A stretch of 64,000 bases of DNA from Ottelia alismoides (lineage: Eukaryota > Streptophyta > Magnoliopsida > Alismatales > Hydrocharitaceae), in assembly GCA_037367405.1 (NCBI GenBank), contig JAZKJV010010609.1, positions 310,001 to 374,000 of the forward strand. Reading direction: 5' to 3'. A program made the translations under genes and the position numbers. Numbering within the stretch: position 1 is the first letter of the stretch; the number at the start of each line of letters is the position of its first letter. Under the pieces are notes generated by a model. The model saw only the letters and a list, made by a program, of their open reading frames with translations. It made no database searches and was not told where the DNA came from. Positions 32,739 through 45,912 of the stretch are shown here, in pieces.

Positions 32739-34899
32739 ATTTGCTAGTCCTTTAGCAAACACATATTCTATAAATAAGTGCAAGCAAAAAGAAAAAAAAA
32801 GGAAAATAAAAGAACTTAGAACATGATTGTTTCTTTAAACCAAATATCACTTCACCCAAAATCTGGAGCATGGATTCAGTCCTTTGGATTAATAATGTGT
32901 CGGGACTCTATTAGACTTAGGATTTAAGCCTCGACAACCCTCAAGTTCCACAAATCCTTATCCAGATCCACCCCAATAACCAGCTCAGATCCACCTATTC
33001 ATCACACAAACTTTTCATCTTTTCATCTTTGAAAGCAATTTGTATTGTGTGTGAGAAGTTTTTGCTCTTCCCGCTCTAGAGAAGCAAAGAAACTGCCCAT
33101 CCAGTTATACACTTCTAGTGGGCCCTTACCCAGCAACTCAGTCCTCGAGGAGGGAGGTATTTCCTTCTGAGGTCGGGTCGTGTTGTGTCCACAATCAAAT
33201 AAGAGAGAAGATAGAAGAAGAGGAGAGAACTGTAGTGTGATCGGTGTAATCACATCTCCTGTGAAGCCTGGTCAGTTTAGCCAAGTATCCACGAAGACAT
33301 GCAGGCTTTTCTGAAGCTCGGACCATTGTGGTCATTTTTGAATTTGGTGTATTTGGCTGCTTTGGTAGAAATAATTGTTGCACTGCATAGGCCTTTTATG
33401 CCATGAAGGATATAGAATCTTTTCATTCCGTTCATATTTTTGGGATCTTTGAAAAAATGGTGCCAGCAGATCCTTCCCTCATCCAAAGCTTTATTTCAAC
33501 CCCAATCTCTCTCGTCTTAAGACATCATCACCGCCAGACAAGGACGGAAACGTACCATCGAAATGAATTGCCCTCCGCAACCCCATGCAAGTCGAGCTAG
33601 TGCAGAGTGCATGAGTTCAAAATTGATTCAAATGGAGAAGAGTTAAACGGATGACATCAGGTGTCCTACTTAGGCACTTTCAAGTTGAATTCCGAACACG
33701 ATCTCATGGAACCCAAAGAATTAAGTCTAAAAGACTTGAAGGTCCTCAATTCCAGTTCCTAATAAAGTCCCTTTAAAATTTAGCTGATTAAGGCCTAAAC
33801 CAAGCTTCATCTCTCGAACTTAGATCCATTCAGTTCAAGAATCAGACTTGTTCTGAAAAATGCTAATGAATGCAATAGATTTTTTATGAGCTGAATTTTT
33901 CGGATTAAGTGTTTTAAGTGATTTTTAAAGAAATTTGCAAATTTTTATTGAATTTTAAACTTTTCAATTTTTAGGGGTCTTTTTGAAAGAGTTAGTGGAT
34001 TAATTCATTTTATACAAATTTTACACAAATTTTTGTTTTTTTACAAAGGATTTTATACACATTTTATATAGAAGATTATATGACTTTTATACAGATTTTA
34101 CAAAGATTTTATTTTTAAATTTTTTAAGATTTTATCAAAGAATTTTACAAAATTTTATATATAAATTTTAAGCCATTTTTAATAAGACATTTTTACAGTT
34201 TTCTTGTAGCTTTTAGAAACCCAAAATATACACCCGTACTTTTAGATATCCTTATTATTAAAAGTACAAGTTGCAGATTCTAAAGTATAGATATCATATA
34301 TATACGACACCCCCGATACTTGGCAAGAACTATGTCCTCATAGTAACCAAAGAAGCCACAAAGGAAGACATAACTCGAGCTAAATATAGATCAGTGAAAA
34401 GAATCCTAAATTACAATGACTCAAAGAATAACGTATGAATGAATAGAAGTCGATCATCTCCTCTATACTTAGGATCAAGTGATCCTAGGAATAACAGACT
34501 CAAAACCCGAAGATGATCGAGGTCAAGATAATGTACACACTCAATGGCTTAGCTTGTCCCCCTATACTTAGGGTAAAATATCCCTAAGTACAGAGACAAA
34601 AATCAAAAGGTGAGGGACAAGCGAGGGAGCAGACTATACAAAAACTGAAAATGATCAAAAAGGGAAATGAGAGAGATCACCCCCCCATACTTAAGGTAAA
34701 GCACAACCTAAGTATAGGCAACAATAGGGGTAATCGAACAGAACGACGTATGAACAACACGGTGTCTACACCTCCTATACTTAAGATAAAGCACATCCTA
34801 AGTATAGCAAAATTCTAGATGAACCTAAGTGTGTAAGACAAATGGAATAAGGAAAGAATAAAATCGAAAGTGTATATAAGATGAACGAATTGTACAAGC
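32739..34899 (-). other. 3' UTR of copy 2
   Basis: About 2.2 kb without a recognisable coding region, AT-rich at 33880-34200. It contains the stem-loop cluster listed separately (34307-34807). Frames at 33023-33600 show no known domains. Confidence 0.7.
34307..34807 (-). repeat. Stem-loop cluster with PPT-like arms, copy 2
   Basis: The same family as 17075-17426 on the opposite strand. Pairs: 34463-34473 region with 34480-34490; 34562-34573 with 34582-34593 (one mismatch); 34685-34697 with about 34705-34718; 34775-34787 with 34795-34807 (CTATACTTAAGAT / ATCCTAAGTATAG). The long-range pair with 'ccgatacttggcaag' at 34313-34327 and 'cgagctaaatatag' near 34376-34389 corresponds to stem D. It lies at the same relative place, upstream of the PPT, as in the big element. 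Confidence 0.8.
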
Positions 34900-35271
34900 T
34901 CAAGAAAGCTGAAGAGTAGCCTTCTTGCGCGACCTAGGAACGATAGAATGTACAAGATTCAGGTCGATATCATGGTCATCCTCAAAGATATCCATATCCG
35001 AATCATAGGATCCCTGATCTATATCGACCGGTGAGGAGTGGCCTAGATGGCTGAAAAGATGGACAGAACCAACATCTGAAATCTGATCCATGGTCTTTGA
35101 AGTAGACGCAAGAAAGAGGTCGAACTCTACTTTGATCTGATCGATCTCCTTATCAACTAAGCCATGATCTAGATCTACATGAACAAAGGTCTTAACAACT
35201 TTTCTACTAGATGGCTCGAATGAAAGATCAAAAACTGAAGCTGGTTCGTCCTTCGTAGTACGTGCGACCAA
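34900..35271 (-). pseudogene. Acidic protease-RT linker ORF of copy 2
   Basis: Uninterrupted 123 codons, acidic in the C-terminal half ('GSYDSDMDIFEDDHDIDLNL') and ending in a basic tail 'VPRSRKKATLQLS'. It lies between the protease and the stem-loop cluster, where the big element has its acidic protease-RT linker. RT, RNase H and integrase are absent from this copy. I recognise no enzymatic domain. Confidence 0.6.
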
Positions 35272-35385
35272 CAGTTTAGTTTCGATGATGTAGATACTAC
35301 GTAACTCATCAACACATCTCCAGACATGTGTACTCGGATCACCAAAAGATGTGATCTCCGAGTTTTCCTCTCGAGAAAGGAAATC

Positions 35386-36000
35386 TCAGGTCTCTGTAGA
35401 ATCAGAAGGGATATGATCTTGTCTAATCTCAGCTATGACCCTACATGCCTCTATGTCTGATGGTCCGGAAGCACACTCATCTGCTGGCAGAGTCTCTGTT
35501 GGCTCGAAATTTGGCATTGTGTTGCTGGAAGGGAATGTGACACTGTTCGTCCCATAATTAATAATGGCCTTGGCAGCATGCAGAAAAGGCCGACCAAGAA
35601 TAATCGCAGCTTCTTGTAATGATACTGAGGAATCAGAGTCTAAGACAATAAAATCCACAGTGAATTTTGTGCCTTGTACCATCACAACAATGTCTTTGAG
35701 TATACCCTTCGGCCTCTTGACCGATCGGTCAGGAAACTAGACAATGATTTTGGCTCACTTCAGAGGCCCTAAATGAAGAGTCTCGAGAAGATGGAAGGGT
35801 AATATATTCACTGACGAAGCGTTGTCTAACAAGGTGTGTTCAAACTCGTGATCTAAAATCTGACAGCTGACAAATGATGCTCCCATATCTTTATTTTTCT
35901 TCTTGGGAGATGTATGCTGGATGGCGCAACAAGTGGAAATAGTCAACAACTATTTCTCAGAATAATGATTATGCCTCTTCTTTCTTTTCGATGTGGTATG
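35386..36000 (-). pseudogene. Athila protease, copy 2
   Basis: The 35949-35755 segment gives 'CCAIQHTSPKKKNKDMGASF' and 'TLLDNASSVNILPFHLL' (D-N-A in place of D-S/T-G, inactive). After a frame break near 35740, 35685-35386 gives 'MVQGTKFTVDFIVLDSDSS' and 'AAIILGRPFLHAAKAIINYG', the C-terminal half of the protease. Closely related to copy 1. Confidence 0.88.
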
Positions 36001-36896
36001 CTACTTTAAACATTTCTAAAGAAGAGGAATGTGAACCAATGCCTCAGAATGAGTGAGCTTGATCTGAATTCGGTCCAGCATCTCTTTCATAAATTTCAAA
36101 TCTTGGATCTTTTTGAAATTTTCTAATTTTTCTCCCTTCCTTTGATTTAGAGCATCTGGGAAGGGTATCTATACATCTTCCGTGTCAGTATGTACACTTG
36201 GAGGATAAGAAGGAGAAGAAAATCTTTTTCTAAAATGGGGACTTGCTTCCTGAAGCGCAGAAACTTGAGATCCATTAGAAGAGTCAGGAGTCTTATCTTT
36301 ATTCCTTTTTCTGGATTTTCTCTATTTTTCACTTTTTATGATTTTTCACCTTCACTATGAAGAGAATCAGATCTTAATGTACACGTGTGTCGTTGTAGGT
36401 TGTATTCTCCTTCAACGACTCATGTGAAGAAGAAAAATCTGAAACTAATTTCTGCTATGTTACAATGCTGGCAATATAATCTCTGAAGGTGTCCATATGC
36501 TCTCGACGATAGGTTGTCTACTCATGAATCAAATGAAAAAAATGATCGAATGCGGAACCATCTATATCAAGACTTTTGAAGTAATGTCCCACATCCATGT
36601 CTTATTGTTGAAGACTTTCAAAATAATCATATGAGTTCGAGGCATAGAAATGCTCCTGAGGTTGTTGTTCATAGCAATGGTCGTGATATGGAAACTGAAT
36701 AGGATGATAGGTTGGTTGAAACATTATCGGCTCTTGCTCGGTATCTTGGAATACCTGCGGAATAGGTATCCAAGACTCGTGAAGTGTGAAGCACGAAATC
36801 GACGCATACTCCGGCTGAAAACTCAATGGAATAGGTGTCGGTCTCTAAGGATGAAAACTCTCTGTATTTGTCTCAACGATCACCTTTAATTCTGCA
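36001..36896 (-). pseudogene. gag: Athila gag C-terminal remnant, copy 2
   Basis: Homologous at DNA level to 26190-27040 of copy 1, for example the Gln/Tyr-rich stretch at 36826-36602 ('CYEQQPQEHFYASNSYDYF'). It ends abruptly at about 36896, where 'ttctgcatc' runs directly into LTR U5 sequence. The capsid region, leader, PBS and the first ~120 bp of LTR are deleted. Confidence 0.8.
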
Positions 36897-38117
36897 TCTT
36901 TATTTTATTTATACTTCTAAACTTAAGTGTATAGCGGTTAAATACGAGAGTGTCGAACTCAGGGAGGCAAACTCTTGATAACTAGGATTGAACTATAAAT
37001 AAACTAAGGTAAAGGGTTTCCTAATTTTTAATTTATTTTTAAAGAATTTTTTAATTTTTATTTGATTTTTAAGAAATTATATATTGTTTTTTGTGATTTT
37101 TAAGTAATTTTTGTGATTTTTATTATTATTTTAGAAAATGTTGAAATTTTTATTTGATTTTAATTTTGTTATTTTTATGTTTTAAATTTATTTTTCTATT
37201 TTTATAAATTTTAAAGGGTTTTAAAGATGTTTATGGATTTTGTTGTATTTTTAATGTTGAAAACAATACAAGTTTTGAAAACAGACTAGTATTTTTTTTA
37301 TTTTTAAATTGTAAACAATGCAAAAATATCTTTATTTTATTTTTAATGGAAAGCATGCGAAATTGTCTTTAAAACGATAGGTTGTGCGTTTTTAGGCGAT
37401 ATTTATTTATTTAGTTATGGTTTTTATAAGTTTTAATGAATTTTGTATTTTTTTATTGGTTTTAATTTTTACTTTTGAGTTTGTACGTAAAATATGGTAA
37501 GATATGCTACAGATTTTTTTATATGATTTTTAAAGGTATTTGTATCTTTTTATGTGGTTTTAAAGTTTGTTATATTTTTTCTTTCTTCTTTTTTTACGTG
37601 AAAGTTCAGCTGCTTAGACATGGTTGTTATAATAGAATGTATCAAGGGTCAGAATGCAAAATGCCTAAATATCCCCAGTACATGTGCGAAGCACACAAGC
37701 AGCTGATTGTCAGGGACTTGCTTATTATATGCTAAACTGTCAGGGGTTCGATCGCAATTTTCACATATAATATCCCCCTCACGTGTCGTGTACGTGAGGG
37801 TGCTAAGCGATGGATGGTCGTCTGTTTTAGTGTTGACGTGTAGCAAGGCTGAGGACGGTCGATCGCTCTGATCGACGGGTCCTGTTTTGATCTGGTGAAT
37901 GGGGATATTGTTCCCCCTTTTTATGATTAGGCTGCGGTAATGCTCGAATCTGGAATTGGGACTTCCGATTCAAGCGATGTTGCAATTCAAACTATGAAAA
38001 TACGACTCGATCTCCGGATGCGATCAACTCCAAGCGTCGGCGATGGATCTGATTCTCATATTTGATCTCAGGTCTCGAGTGATGTGAGATGATGCTCGAT
38101 GGTTTGACGACTCGTGA
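36897..38117 (-). repeat. Athila LTR (copy 2, 5' LTR), left part
   Basis: Matches 29288-30510, starting in U5 because of the deletion at 36896/36897. It is interrupted by the copia insertion; 38113-38117 CGTGA is the target duplication. It contains the G-box palindrome 37776-37800. Confidence 0.85.
38113..38117. repeat. Target-site duplication of the copia element, left
   Basis: CGTGA; the partner at 48442-48446 is CGCGA, one substitution. Confidence 0.7.
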
Positions 38118-40649
38118 TGAAGGATACATAATAATCCTTAAGCGCATCACGGAAGTGTGAGCATCGTATCGAATACGACGAAGAACGACTAGTTGGACTA
38201 GTTGTTCTATGCAACGGAATTTAAAAAATTTTCAAGCAATGAAACCACATGATCCAAGAATGATTCTCGGATCATTTCATCTAGATCCACATTAAGTACA
38301 AAGGAATATTTCTTATAGCGTGGTTGATTGAGTCTCTACGAAAAGAGACCTCCTGTCTCAAGTCCGATCTTCGAAGAAGATGCTTGCGAGCGCGGGGATG
38401 AGTCGCGTGATCCTCGCAATCCAAATAGTTTTCCAAGCAAGGGAACTCCTGACCTCATCACACGAGATCGTGCATCTTCTTCACGAGCAAGAAGCACCAA
38501 AGAAGATGGATCATCGAGAGTCGTCGAAGCAACACAGGCTGATGATGAGGGCCTTCTTCCTTCTAGAGTAGGGTGGACGGCCACCCAAGAGAGAAGGAGA
38601 AGAGGGCATGCGAGAATGAGAGAGAGAGAGATAATAGAGGGACTTTGTCAAGTCAATTTTTTTTGAAGAGCAAGGCATGCCTATTCTTATATAGGGTTTT
38701 GGGAGTCCATGGATCCCAATCCATGGACAACACACAATCAATGGATGAGATTGATTTGTGTTCCTTTCAACGGCTAGGATGTTGTTGGTAAAACACAACA
38801 ACAAGTGATTTAATTCAAATTAATTATCATTTATAAATCAATATAATTAATCTCAAATTAAATCACATTTGACTAGAGATGGGATAATGAGAAGACCATG
38901 GTCCTCTCCTAAAAAGGGGGGACGGCTACTCTACTCCTCAAAGAGAGTTGTAGCCGTCCTCTCTTGTTAGATAGGACTTGGTCTATCTCCTTAATATATC
39001 ATGAGATCTCATTATCTCATGATATATCCTATAACTCTTGTCCAAAATAATTTTCTCAAAAAACTGATTCCAAATGATTTTTTAGAAAATATCAATCAAG
39101 CTATTAAAAAATTGTGAATCTTATTCACAATCAAAAACTAAATGGAATTATATTTTCAATTAATCATTCAATGTGAATCCCATTCACATTAACAATTAAT
39201 CAACAAATATAAATCACACAAGTCTCTCTTTAATGTATATTATAAATCCTATTTATAATATAGATAGATAACTGGATAGTGCTATCCACATTATCCATAT
39301 CCACATTAACTAAACCATATTTAATTACATTGGATACTCATACTCATGCATTTAGATAATGTGAATCAAATTCATATTATTCATGATAATTAAATCACAT
39401 TTAATTATCCATTTCTCAATGCATAGATATAATTCAACCTCGGAATTATTCTTGAACTCTTTCAAGAACAATGTGTATTCTCCGCAGATACTTGGAGATA
39501 AGGACAGGGTGATTGTATTGTTCCATGTATAGTGACTTGGATATTGAGATCACATCTCAAATCCAAATCTCACGGACCTCCCAGAGATGCTTGATTTAAT
39601 CAAGGCCGCAAATCTAATCTTCTTATTTCATCCGAATCTCATTCAGATTAAAGTCCAACAATTGGACCAAGATCAGATTGCTTCTCTACTGAAAGGAGTC
39701 ACTAAAATCCAGACCTGTTTCATCACTCCCTCGGAATGAAAGCATCATGGTTATACAATCGATTGTTGATCACATCACCCTCAAGTATTCCTAATACATG
39801 TACATCCTGCATACTGGAAGACCTATGACCATCCCTAAGATATAGATCAATTTTACACTGTCATCTTCAGGGTTTGATCACCAAGTTTCTCAATCTTGGT
39901 TATTGGGAATTGGTATCGATCATATTCTTTCTCAAAGCATATATTATACCCTCAAATTCTTGTCATGCTTCCAAAGCATGATGACCATGCATGGAATTTG
40001 ATCAGTCCCAATACCTCATGAGTGAGCTCATGTCTTCCGATTCACATGTGAACCTGTATGATCCCTTTGAGAGATCGTATTACTCATATGCCCTTATATG
40101 CACACCAGCTTGCCGGTGTATAGACCTTGGTTAGGTCATCAACCTATTGGTCTGCTAAATGTACATACTCAGACATATAGTAACACATCTATCTTTAGTC
40201 AGAGGATGCATGTTTATGCTGTGATAGTATTCAACATAGGTCTTTGGTTATCTCGATCTCATTAAGTCAACCCATTGACTCAACTAATCTGATACCTTTG
40301 AATCACTATTCCCATGCAGAGGACCTGCATCAAGAGGTCGGTCAGATATCAGCCAAATGAGAAAGGATTGCCATCTCCTACTTAGGCTAGAGAACATTAC
40401 TTAACAGTCATTTGATGATGCTTGATGAGTGCTCTATCTAACTCCTTAGATATCCATCCAAGCATCAGCCTCTATTATTCAATAAATGAATCAACAGTTG
40501 TATGATCATCAAGTTGGCCATGGTACATAACCATTATTGTACAGAGGGACCTTATATGTAAATTAGTTATTCTTCATTTCAGATCAAGGAATGATATTCG
40601 TAATAACATTTATTGCATAATGGTTCGCCGTGGGCTCACATTACCAACA
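38118..40649 (-). repeat. Copia 3' LTR
   Basis: 2532 bp, homologous to 45913-48441. Minus-strand TATA CTATATAAG at 38686-38694. Short frames such as 38328-38666 are not conserved as protein. Confidence 0.88.
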
Positions 40650-40662
40650 ATCTCCCACTAGC
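40650..40662 (-). promoter_or_regulatory. Copia polypurine tract
   Basis: Minus-strand TAGTGGGAGAT next to TGTTGG of the LTR, the usual copia PPT/LTR junction. Confidence 0.75.
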
Positions 40663-43600
40663 CCAAAGAGCCATTAACGGGTTAATCTTTAAACCCTCAC
40701 TCATGTGACAATCATAGGCTATTAGGAAAATAGCTAGGTAAGCTGATCAGTTACTCTATTCCCGAGAGACTACGCTAAGTCCTTTTACAGCACTTGCATA
40801 TCCCCCAGTAACAGTGCTCGCATCCAATGCGAATGTTGCATCTTATGCAACCAATACTCAATCTTTTCAGTTATAGTGTCCTTGACACTACAGTTTAATA
40901 ATTATTATAACCAGTATTTTCATAATCCTTATCAGAATACCCTTGTTCATGGAGATCTCTATCTCCTAAGGTATCCATAGTTAAGACCTCTTAGATCACT
41001 ATCTATAAAGTCTTAAGTTTTTTGTAGATAAGACTTTTTAGATCACTATCTCAAAAAATCTTTTCATCTTTGAAGATATTATTATTACTGCAATCAAGTG
41101 TTTTTATCTCCTTAGTAGGATTAGTAATATTTACTGCTCCCACTGTATGGCAGGCATCTGTCTTTTGTACACATCTAGCATACACTCGTCTTCTTGTAAC
41201 TAATGCACAAGGGCAAGTAGTTCTAGCATTCACTTCATCAACTCTTTGAGGTGTTATCCCTTTAGATAGGTCGGTACCATATCTTAAGTGAAGGAAGCCT
41301 TTCTTGGAATTTTCCAGAAAATGAAACATGTTAAAGGTGTACTACTAATGTGATGGTCCCAATACCCTCTTCTCTTCGCTTCTGAACATCTTCAGAACTA
41401 AGATCTAAGAGGTACCCTTGAGATCATATCTCAAGGTATGGAATAGCCAGTCTATAAAACAATTATTATTATCCTTATATCATTCCAAATGATTAGGATA
41501 TCATCTACATTTAGTATGGTGAACAGAATGGCACTCCCACTATGCTTCACATGGTTCATCAAGATTCTATCTGAAAATCATAACATTTATGATTTCATCA
41601 AATCTGATGTTTCAACTATAATAAGCTTATTTGAGTCCACATATGGAGTTATTTAGCTTTCACAACTTGTTTTCCTCAACTATGAAGACCCGGGCCTACT
41701 TCATGTGAATATTCTCAGAGAGATATTCGTGGAGGAATGCAATCTTGACTTCCATCTTGAAGATGTCAAAGTCAAGTTGCGTAGCTATAGTTAGCAATAA
41801 TGTGATGGGTTTAAGCAAGGTTACTGAAGAGCAAGTTTCATTGCAAGCAATGTCTTCTCTTTGGTGTGTATCTTGTGGATACAAACTATGCTTTGAAGGT
41901 TTCTACCTTCTCACCAGGTTCCCTCTTTCTCTTGAAGATCCATTTACATCTTAAAGGGTCTTACCCATATAGGTAGATCCTCGAGGGTCCATATACAACA
42001 CTTATATATGAAGTCTACTTTAGACTCAATTGCTAACTTCCATCTTTCCATGACATGATCCTCAGAAGCTTCATCATATAAAGTTCGATCATTGTCAGAT
42101 TTCTCTGACACATGGAATTCATCCTCAAATTGAAGAGGTATTAGTGTTTCACCTTTAATTGTCCTTTTAGTTTCCGATTTCAGGAGCCTCATTATCTTCT
42201 CAAGATTCAATGAGTTCCTTCACTTCATTTTCATCTTGATTCTTAAGAGAGTCATTCTCTAAGAATCATATTCTTAGAGATGATATCTTTTAAGAATCTT
42301 AGGGTCATAAAGTAGGTATCCAATACCATCCTTTATTTTCCTAATGAAGTAGCACTCTTTAGTGCTAGATTCCAGCTTACTAGCATGGAACCTTATAAGG
42401 ATATATAATGTAGTTTCTACCACATATATATACCTGGAAACTAAGAGATAATTATGCTAAGATTAATCATTGATCAAATCATGTCACACATGATCAATTG
42501 TATCTCCATATACTTTATTGAGTTTAGGTGCATTAGGAGGATTGAGATAGCAATGGCATTCATATCTCCATAAGGTATTCCTTTGAATTCATCTAATAGG
42601 TACAAGCTACCTAGGTTAGATCAAATTCATTTCATCTTCCTTCAAACTTTGGTTTTAAACCAAAAAATTGTGAAATCTTTGAACATTTCAAAGCTTTCTT
42701 AGGTGAAGGGAAGAAATCTCATATCACAATTAATCATCAAATGAAATCACATATCATTGATGTTTATTATAATACAGATGTTCCACATACATCAATATGT
42801 ATAAGATCTTGAATACCTTGGCATCTTACACCATTCCCAGAGAAAGGTGCATTGGACATTTTTACTTTGAATACAATATTCATAAGTATGTAAGATTTGA
42901 GATTTTAGACATTCTAAAGTTCCTCTCTTACTAGTCTATTGATCTCATCAACAGACATATGTCCAAGGTTTGATGCCAGATCATTATCAAATGATCTTCA
43001 TCCTCCTATTGATCTTTTAAGGTTTAGTTTTCAGTATTAGAAATGCTAATGAACCATTCGTTAATTTCTAATTTCGTAGAGTCCTCCAGATATCAAAATA
43101 CTATCTGATATACCCATCATAACTCTTTATGATAGGTCTATTCCAGAAGTCATGTCTATTTCCAACATTTAGAAATAAAATATGAATGTTTTCTAATATC
43201 AATGTAGTAGAGACATTCTCTAAGACTAAGGGCTCTCCCACTGAAAATATGAAGTCTATCTATCCAATAGAGATTGTTGCAACAATTGCATCAATATCCA
43301 TGTGGATGACTATTAAACCTTAAGATCAAATTCCAGTCTTCTAAAACATATTGTAAGTGGTAGTAAAAGAATGAGATACAATTATTAGACTTTCAACTTA
43401 TCAAAAAAGAAAGTCAATTTCAATGATTATATGTAGATGTAAATTATTTCGATGCTCTATCCGAGTCCTTCTCTAAGGACTCTAGATAAACTTGATAGTC
43501 ATATTATCAATACATTGGCTCATTGCAGTATTGGCATTCATCCAAGTCTTTGGATGTCATATGTGTGGAAACCATAGAAGTACAGTCAACTCTTTAACTT

Positions 43601-45898
43601 TTTTTCTAACTTGGGTCCAACCCATGCTTCCACTGCGCTCCTTTCATCTCTAAACAACCATTGCTTAAGACGAAGGATCTCTTATGTTGAATTAAAAAGA
43701 TTTCAATATAAGATTATTTCGACACTTATATATGCTTCATTTAATTTATACAATATGAAGATTATGAAGCTTCATGAATGACTAAAGTATAGATATTAGG
43801 ATGATGATACTCTACATACATCTTAACTCTTAATGCAGTGAACCATGTCATTCATGATCAAATGTCAAGAGCACATACATATGCCAGAACATCTTCTTAG
43901 AATTTATAAGGATCGCGATCATCATCGACATGTCACTTCTAAAGTACATTCGATGAGAGATCAAGATTATAGAGACATACAAACCCTAGGGTTGTAGTCC
44001 TATTATCTATTTAATTGTCATTCCTCATTATTATGAGGAAACTTGCACATTGCTACCACATACATTATGTGTCCAACTGCAAGTACAATATCTTGATCAT
44101 GGATCCAATCCATTATATTTTACTGGTTATTACTGAGTATAGTACTGAGTGGGTTTTAATGAGGATTATTTGAAATAAGAAATTTGCATAAATATATATA
44201 AATATATATACACACTTTACTTTGATTTAGGAATTTTATATCAAAGTTGTCTTGCCTTGTCAACACTGAAAGATCATCCCATTAATCACTTTCAATGTAA
44301 GAGATATACTTATCACTATATCTCTAGCAAGATCTGGGATCTCCTTTTTACCTTTGTGACATCCTAATAATATGAGAATATGTGACTCCCATAAAGAGAA
44401 GCGGGAACACATTCCTCCTTGCAAATCCAACTTGCACTTCCCAATTCGGTCTTTAACACCTGAGCCAACCACCCCTAAGGTGATGTTGACCCATTGTTAA
44501 TTGAACTAACCGTCAACAGGAATAGTACTCGCTATGCGCAATCCAGTATCGCTGCAATAATGAGGATCCGATATTGGGGTCACTACGCATACGGCCTTAC
44601 TTTTTCGAGAAGAAAAGAGCCCGATCCAGATGCGCTTGCATACATGAGCTATCATTTCGAACAGGCATCTCCTACATGCAATCCCTGGCGACAGAAACCC
44701 TTCGCCTTGACGGGAGACCATGGATGTCACTTATGTGATCCTCCACCTCATATTCAAATTCTAATTAATCATTATGAATCATATTCATTATGATTAATTC
44801 TCCCAAAGGAAATAACAACTCTATTCATAATAGAGTGTTATAATTTTAATTGGATTCTAATTAATTTAATCATATTAAATTAATGATCTAATTAATATTC
44901 AACAAACATTTTTAATTGTTACTTAAAATATGGTATAATCTCAAACACGTATTAATTCGAATTTTAATATTTAGAAAAATACATCATGATCTCTCAGGCA
45001 TCATTCATTCCCTACCCGTTGTCATGGCCAGTGTCGGTGGGAGTGGGGCAGTCCACACACGGTGCAACCTGCTACCCCAACGCTCCCCGACTAGACACCA
45101 TTTCTGCCTAGGGAAAAAATAATGCCGAACCAATCATTTTGTATTTAAGATGATCATCGGTCTTTCAACCAAAATTATACCATATAGTAATAATCAAAAC
45201 CATTTTTATTATAAGTAATTTTGCTAGACAAATTCCCAAAGCCTATTCAAGTAACAAGTATGTTGAAAGTGTATCAAGCAATCAATTGGTGATCTACATC
45301 TAATCTTATCATTCATTGGTTGAGGCAATGTCATTTAAGTTAATAATTATTGTTCTAATATTTCTCAAATATAATCCACAATTGTTCCGGAAATGAACTA
45401 TTAATTTCATAATTTTCTTAAATGACTATCACAAGGTTTTGATAATGATAATTTCCAGCAGTGACCCTCACTAACTAAAAATAGCAAATCTCATTCATTT
45501 TAAATCTAAAGTAAGCAAAATCAATTTCCATAGATTGATAACTTGATTTAAAAACGAAATCATGTGATAAACAAGCATTTTCAGGTGTTTTAAAACGGTA
45601 ATTAAAATCTTAATTACGTCTCTAATCGCCATCCCCGAAACAGTGGACATATAGTCAATAAAACGATCATATCTTGAGCAAACAGAATACAAATTACGCA
45701 AACTCAAATTCTACATTTTCCTTATTCAAAGGAGAACATTATTTAAGTGATAAATTCATGTTTAAACATTTTAAACAGGGCCTAAAAATTATCACAAGCA
45801 ATGGCTGCGAAAATTGAAGTGCTAAAATCTTCACGAACCCAAACGGGCCCAAATTTTCGTAGGTTCATGGATCATATCCAAAACCTTCGTAAACCTTG
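40663..45898 (-). other. Copia internal region, heavily decayed
   Basis: Besides the RT scrap at 41696-42210 I recognise no domain. Higher-GC patches at 44500-44740 and 45010-45120 stand out from the AT-rich background. The former has 74- and 99-codon open frames on opposite strands without recognisable motifs. The 41051-41329 frame is unidentified. Confidence 0.6.
41696..42210 (-). pseudogene. Copia reverse transcriptase fragment
   Basis: Reading leftwards: 'DHVMERWKLAIESKVDFIYK' and 'WTLEDLPIWVRPFK' match the copia RT N-terminal segment ('W..AM..E...' and 'W.LV.LP...').  After frame breaks, 'KPITLLLTIATQLDFDIFKM' and 'EVKIAFLHEYLSENIHMK' match the 'QMDVKTAFLNG' block, with the first catalytic Asp replaced by Glu. 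No YVDD box is found. Confidence 0.8.
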
Positions 45899-45910
45899 GC
45901 TCTGATACCA
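45899..45910 (-). promoter_or_regulatory. Copia primer-binding site (initiator tRNA-Met)
   Basis: Minus-strand TGGTATCAGAGC, two bases from the LTR end at 45913. Confidence 0.9.
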
Positions 45911-45912
45911 CT

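Noticed and set aside
44494..44793. 99-codon plus ORF in the copia internal region
   Set aside because: Higher GC than its surroundings but no motif on either strand; kept only as a note in the internal-region entry.
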